From NCBI GenBank assembly GCA_052386775.1, contig JBQTJV010000326.1, positions 1 to 8,142 of the forward strand: a stretch of 8,142 nt of DNA. Reading direction: 5' to 3'. The stretch comes from DSOT01 sp052386775. GTDB taxonomy: Bacteria; Pseudomonadota; Gammaproteobacteria; Burkholderiales; SG8-41. The notes beneath the pieces are model-generated. The model worked only from the letters and a program-made list of their open reading frames with translations. It made no database searches and had not been told where the DNA came from. Shown here one piece after another: positions 5,836 to 8,142 of the stretch; position 1 is the stretch's first letter, and each line of letters opens with the position of its first letter. The translations under genes were made by a program, and so were the position numbers.

Positions 5836-7192
5836 AGACTGCGGCGCGCACCGGCGCGGCGGCGTACTCGAAATCGCAGTGCTGCAGCGTCTCCAGCGCC
5901 CGGAGCTGCGCGAGCAACCCGCGTGCCGGGACATCTCCGATGACCGGTACCGCAAGCTCGGTGAACTTGTCGTCGAGTTCCGCATCCGTGAGCGGCATCT
6001 CGGGATCGCCTTTGCGCGTGGGTTGAAAGTGGCTGTAGCGCCTGCCGTCGCTCATCTCGATTTCCACCTGCGCTGCCCGCTGCGTCGGATAGCCCTTCGA
6101 CAGTTCGGCATCCGCCACGCATTCGATTTTCTGCATGAGGGTGCGCACCTCGCGATCCCCGAGCCGCTCCGGCAGAAAGGCGTTCAACCGCACGCTGCCG
6201 TGCACGAGGGCGTGGGCGACCACGTACTGCAGGCTGAACTTCGCCTGGTACTCGCCCTCAGGGGTGGCGTTGTCGATGATGTCGAGCCCGGCCTTGTAGG
6301 TCGCCAGGCGAATTTTTCGGATGGCGCGATGGTCGAGGCGGTGCCGCTCCTTCAGGACCAGCGCCCCATCGATCGACGGAAAGGTATGTCCGCAGCAGCC
6401 GTGGTTTTTGAACGTCATGTGCACGATGTGGTAGTCGCTGCCCAGACCGCGCGTGGCCCGGGTCCAGTCCGGGTTCTTGCTCATGGCGGCGCCGAAGCCG
6501 ACTTCGCCCTCCAGGATGTCGAGCGCGCCGGTCACGCCCCGGGCCGCCACCATGGCCGCCAGCGCGCCGGCATCGGCCGCGTGACCGCCGTGCAGCGGCT
6601 TGCTCATCGCCTGCGAGCGAAACGCCTGCTGCAGGCCCGCGGCAAAGGTGCCGACCGTCGCCAACGCGTGCATGAACTGCTGGCGGCTGCAGCCCAGGAT
6701 GGTCGCGACCGCTGCCGCAGCGCCAAAACTGCCGACCGTCCCCGTGGTGTGCCAGTAGGCGTAATGCGAGGGCATGACGGCCTCGCCGATGCGCGTCGAG
6801 ACTTCGTAGCCGACGATCACGGCCCGCAGGAACATCTCGCCCGCTACGCCATGCGCCTGCGCTGCGGCGAGCGCGGCGGAAATCGTCGGACTGCCGGGAT
6901 GATAGCCCGCATCGCGATAGATGTCGTCGAATTCCACCGCGTGCGAAGCCGCACCGTTGATGAGCGCGGCGGCGCGCAACGTCGCGCGCCGGCCCGAGGC
7001 GAGGCGCGCCCGGCCGCGATCGAGGTCTTCGGCCAGCGCCTGCTCCAGCAGCGTTGCCGGCGTTACGATACTGCCGGGCAGGAGCGCGGCATACCAGTCG
7101 ATGACCGCCCGCTTGGCGTGATGCACGACGGTGGGCGGCAACGACGCGCCTTGTTCCCGGATGGCGTAATCGGCGATCTGCTCAAGCAACAT
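5834..7192 (-). CDS. MmgE/PrpD family protein
   Basis: A 452-residue member of the family of 2-methylcitrate dehydratase (PrpD), MmgE and cis-aconitate decarboxylase, which act on polycarboxylates by loss of water or CO2. Visible: AVEFDDIYRDAGYHPGSPT (85-103), with the paired Asp89/Asp90 and His98; YWHTTGTVGSFGAAAA (146-161), with His148; the segment around SKPLHGGHAADAGAL (197-211), with Lys198; and TFKNHGCCGHTFPSIDGA (260-277). These are the usual active-site blocks of the family, and all look intact. The C-terminal domain (from about 285) ends normally. GAGGAG at 7203-7198 is 5 bases before the ATG. The CoA-transferase follows after 9 bases. Context with a Bug protein and two CoA-thioester enzymes favours a carboxylate catabolism role. 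PrpD itself would normally sit with prpB and prpC, which are absent here, so I do not assign prpD. Known substrates of many family members are undetermined. Confidence 0.93.
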   Translation of the reverse strand: MLLEQIADYAIREQGASLPPTVVHHAKRAVIDWYAALLPGSIVTPATLLEQALAEDLDRGRARLASGRRATLRAAALINGAASHAVEFDDIYRDAGYHPGSPTISAALAAAQAHGVAGEMFLRAVIVGYEVSTRIGEAVMPSHYAYWHTTGTVGSFGAAAAVATILGCSRQQFMHALATVGTFAAGLQQAFRSQAMSKPLHGGHAADAGALAAMVAARGVTGALDILEGEVGFGAAMSKNPDWTRATRGLGSDYHIVHMTFKNHGCCGHTFPSIDGALVLKERHRLDHRAIRKIRLATYKAGLDIIDNATPEGEYQAKFSLQYVVAHALVHGSVRLNAFLPERLGDREVRTLMQKIECVADAELSKGYPTQRAAQVEIEMSDGRRYSHFQPTRKGDPEMPLTDAELDDKFTELAVPVIGDVPARGLLAQLRALETLQHCDFEYAAAPVRAAV

Positions 7193-7262
7193 AAACGCTC
7201 CTCTCTGGGGACGGGCCTGCCGGGATCTGTCGCGTCATATCGTCAAGCGTGCGATACATCAT
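7182..7262 (-). CDS. Possible 26-codon ORF bridging the synthetase and MmgE/PrpD genes
   Basis: ATG at 7262 overlaps the synthetase TGA stop as ATGA, the classic coupling arrangement. The frame runs MMYRTLDDMTRQ... and stops at 7184-7182, 11 bases inside the MmgE/PrpD gene. It fills the 66-base gap exactly, so it could be a coupling or leader ORF, or the remains of a small gene. The peptide has no recognisable domain or membrane segment, and no ribosome binding site of its own is evident. A chance ORF of this size is quite possible. Confidence 0.2.
   Translation of the reverse strand: MMYRTLDDMTRQIPAGPSPERSVYVA
7198..7203 (-). promoter_or_regulatory. Ribosome binding site of the MmgE/PrpD gene
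   Basis: GAGGAG at 7203-7198 on the minus strand, 5 bases before ATG 7192, within the longer purine run AGAGAGGAG. It fixes the start of the MmgE/PrpD protein. Confidence 0.6.
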
Positions 7263-8142
7263 GCGGCCTGTCGTACGATGAGACCGTCCACCGCGACGAC
7301 GCCTTCGCGCTTCACGATCAGCGGGTTGATCTCCGCTTCCTGGACGTCCGCGATGACCGCCAGCTGCGAAAACGCGCTCACGGCGTGGGCGAGCGCGGCA
7401 AGATCGCCGCGCGGCAGGTTGCGATAGCCGCGGATCACCGCGAGCCCCTTCACTTCCTCGATCATGCCGTGCGCCTGCTCGACGCTAACGGGTGCAAGGC
7501 GCAAGGCGATATCGCGATAGATTTCCGCCAGCACACCGCCGATACCGAGCATCACGACGGGGCCGGCCTGGGGATCGCGCCGGTAGCCGACGATCACTTC
7601 GGCCAGCCCCTGCTCCATGCGCTGCACCAGGATGCCGTCGATACGCGCGTTCGGATAGCGGTCGCGCACGCGCATCATCATTGCCGCCGCGCTCGTGCGC
7701 AGCGCAACGGCATCGGCAATGTCGAGGACGACGCCGCCGGCGTCCGTCTTGTGCGCGATGTCGGACGACAAAACTTTGGCGACCACCGGAAATTCGACGC
7801 CGACAGCTTCGTCCGGCCTCGCCAGTACCTGACTTGCCGCCTGCGGCACGCCGAGCGCGGCGAAGACGTGGCAAGCCTCGTGTTCGTTCAGGCGCGGCGA
7901 GTGCCGCAGCCGTTCCACAGCGCCGGCAACGTTCTTCTCGTCGATCGCGGGCGCTTCCGCCGGCCGCGCCCAGTCGCGCCATGCCCGTATGGCGTCGGCG
8001 CACGATTCCGGCGTGCGAAAGCCCGCGATGCCGGCATCGGCCAGGAGCCGGAGCGACTGCTCGGCGTGCGGCGCGAGGAATACGGCAAGCGGTTTGCCCC
8101 GCGTTTGGGCCTGCACGATGGGTTCGATCGCGATGTCGGGCT
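7259..8142 (-). CDS. NDP(ADP)-forming acyl-CoA synthetase, C-terminal part (5' end off the window)
   Basis: The last 293 residues are visible; the frame is open at the right edge, so the gene begins outside. The visible first part (to about 60: GKPLAVFLAP, LADAGIAGFRTPE) matches the end of the succinyl-CoA-ligase-like domain. The rest is an ATP-grasp domain of the acetyl-CoA synthetase (ADP-forming) type: LNEHEACHVFAALGVP (84-99), VAKVLSSDIAHKTDAGGVVL (120-139), AEVIVGYRRDPQAGPVVMLG (180-199), GIGGVLAE (199-206) and EAEINPLIV (268-276). The family reversibly joins an acid to CoA with ATP giving ADP and phosphate, through a phosphohistidine in the missing N-terminal half. A GTG at about 8116 is only an internal codon, since homology continues before it. 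The protein may instead be a relative such as a protein acetyltransferase-like fusion, but no GNAT domain follows the ATP-grasp domain. It is the first visible gene of the minus-strand operon. Confidence 0.9.
   Translation of the reverse strand, partial: PDIAIEPIVQAQTRGKPLAVFLAPHAEQSLRLLADAGIAGFRTPESCADAIRAWRDWARPAEAPAIDEKNVAGAVERLRHSPRLNEHEACHVFAALGVPQAASQVLARPDEAVGVEFPVVAKVLSSDIAHKTDAGGVVLDIADAVALRTSAAAMMMRVRDRYPNARIDGILVQRMEQGLAEVIVGYRRDPQAGPVVMLGIGGVLAEIYRDIALRLAPVSVEQAHGMIEEVKGLAVIRGYRNLPRGDLAALAHAVSAFSQLAVIADVQEAEINPLIVKREGVVAVDGLIVRQAA

Noticed and set aside
4071..6122. A 683-codon open frame on the minus strand spanning the phosphatase, the CoA-transferase and part of the MmgE/PrpD gene
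   Set aside because: Only its last 182 codons encode a recognisable protein (the histidine phosphatase). The upstream part is Arg/Ala/Gly-rich, overlaps two well-supported genes in another frame, and is a product of high GC content.
5834..7192. Assignment of this gene as prpD (2-methylcitrate dehydratase)
   Set aside because: Family membership is clear, but prpB and prpC are missing and the neighbours differ from a methylcitrate operon, so the specific reaction is not supported.
7225..7250. TTGACG on the minus strand (about 7247-7242) as a -35 element of an internal promoter before the MmgE/PrpD gene
   Set aside because: No -10-like hexamer lies 16-18 bases downstream; that position is GC-rich.

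Overview
The window is GC-rich, tightly packed bacterial chromosome with eight convincing protein-coding genes. An orphan Bug/TctC-type periplasmic solute-binding protein sits beside CaiB/BaiF and MmgE/PrpD enzymes, and there is a proteobacterial-type DapE. Together these suggest a betaproteobacterium, probably of the Burkholderiales or a neighbouring group. That placement is inference: there is no rRNA or other taxonomic marker here. I see no mobile element, CRISPR array, tRNA or rRNA.

Layout. (1) Positions 1-851, minus strand: a D-2-hydroxyacid dehydrogenase whose C-terminus runs off the left edge. (2) Positions 852-1005: a 154-base divergent intergenic region with a candidate dapE promoter and small repeats. 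(3) Positions 1006-2935, plus strand: dapE (lysine/diaminopimelate synthesis), then, 4 bases later, a crotonase-fold enoyl-CoA hydratase/isomerase family gene. (4) Positions 2936-3040: a convergent intergenic region with a weak hairpin and an AT-rich patch. (5) Positions 3041-8142, minus strand: a five-gene run. In transcription order it holds the C-terminal part of an NDP(ADP)-forming acyl-CoA synthetase (5' end off-window), an MmgE/PrpD family protein, a CaiB/BaiF (family III) CoA-transferase, a histidine phosphatase and a TctC/Bug solute-binding protein. A possible 26-codon ORF bridges the first two.

How the genes may work together. The minus-strand run looks like a catabolic operon for an organic acid. 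The Bug protein would capture a carboxylate in the periplasm. The CoA-transferase and/or the ADP-forming synthetase would make or exchange CoA thioesters. The MmgE/PrpD protein, from the family of 2-methylcitrate dehydratase and cis-aconitate decarboxylase, would eliminate water or CO2 from a polycarboxylate. The substrate cannot be read from the sequence. The crotonase gene on the other strand might supply a hydratase step but is arranged with dapE. A perfect TATAAT just upstream of the Bug gene suggests it can also be transcribed on its own.

Nothing here is clearly a new kind of system. The most useful observations are the unusual oxyanion-hole positions in the crotonase, the gene combination of the minus-strand operon, and several start-site and coupling details.
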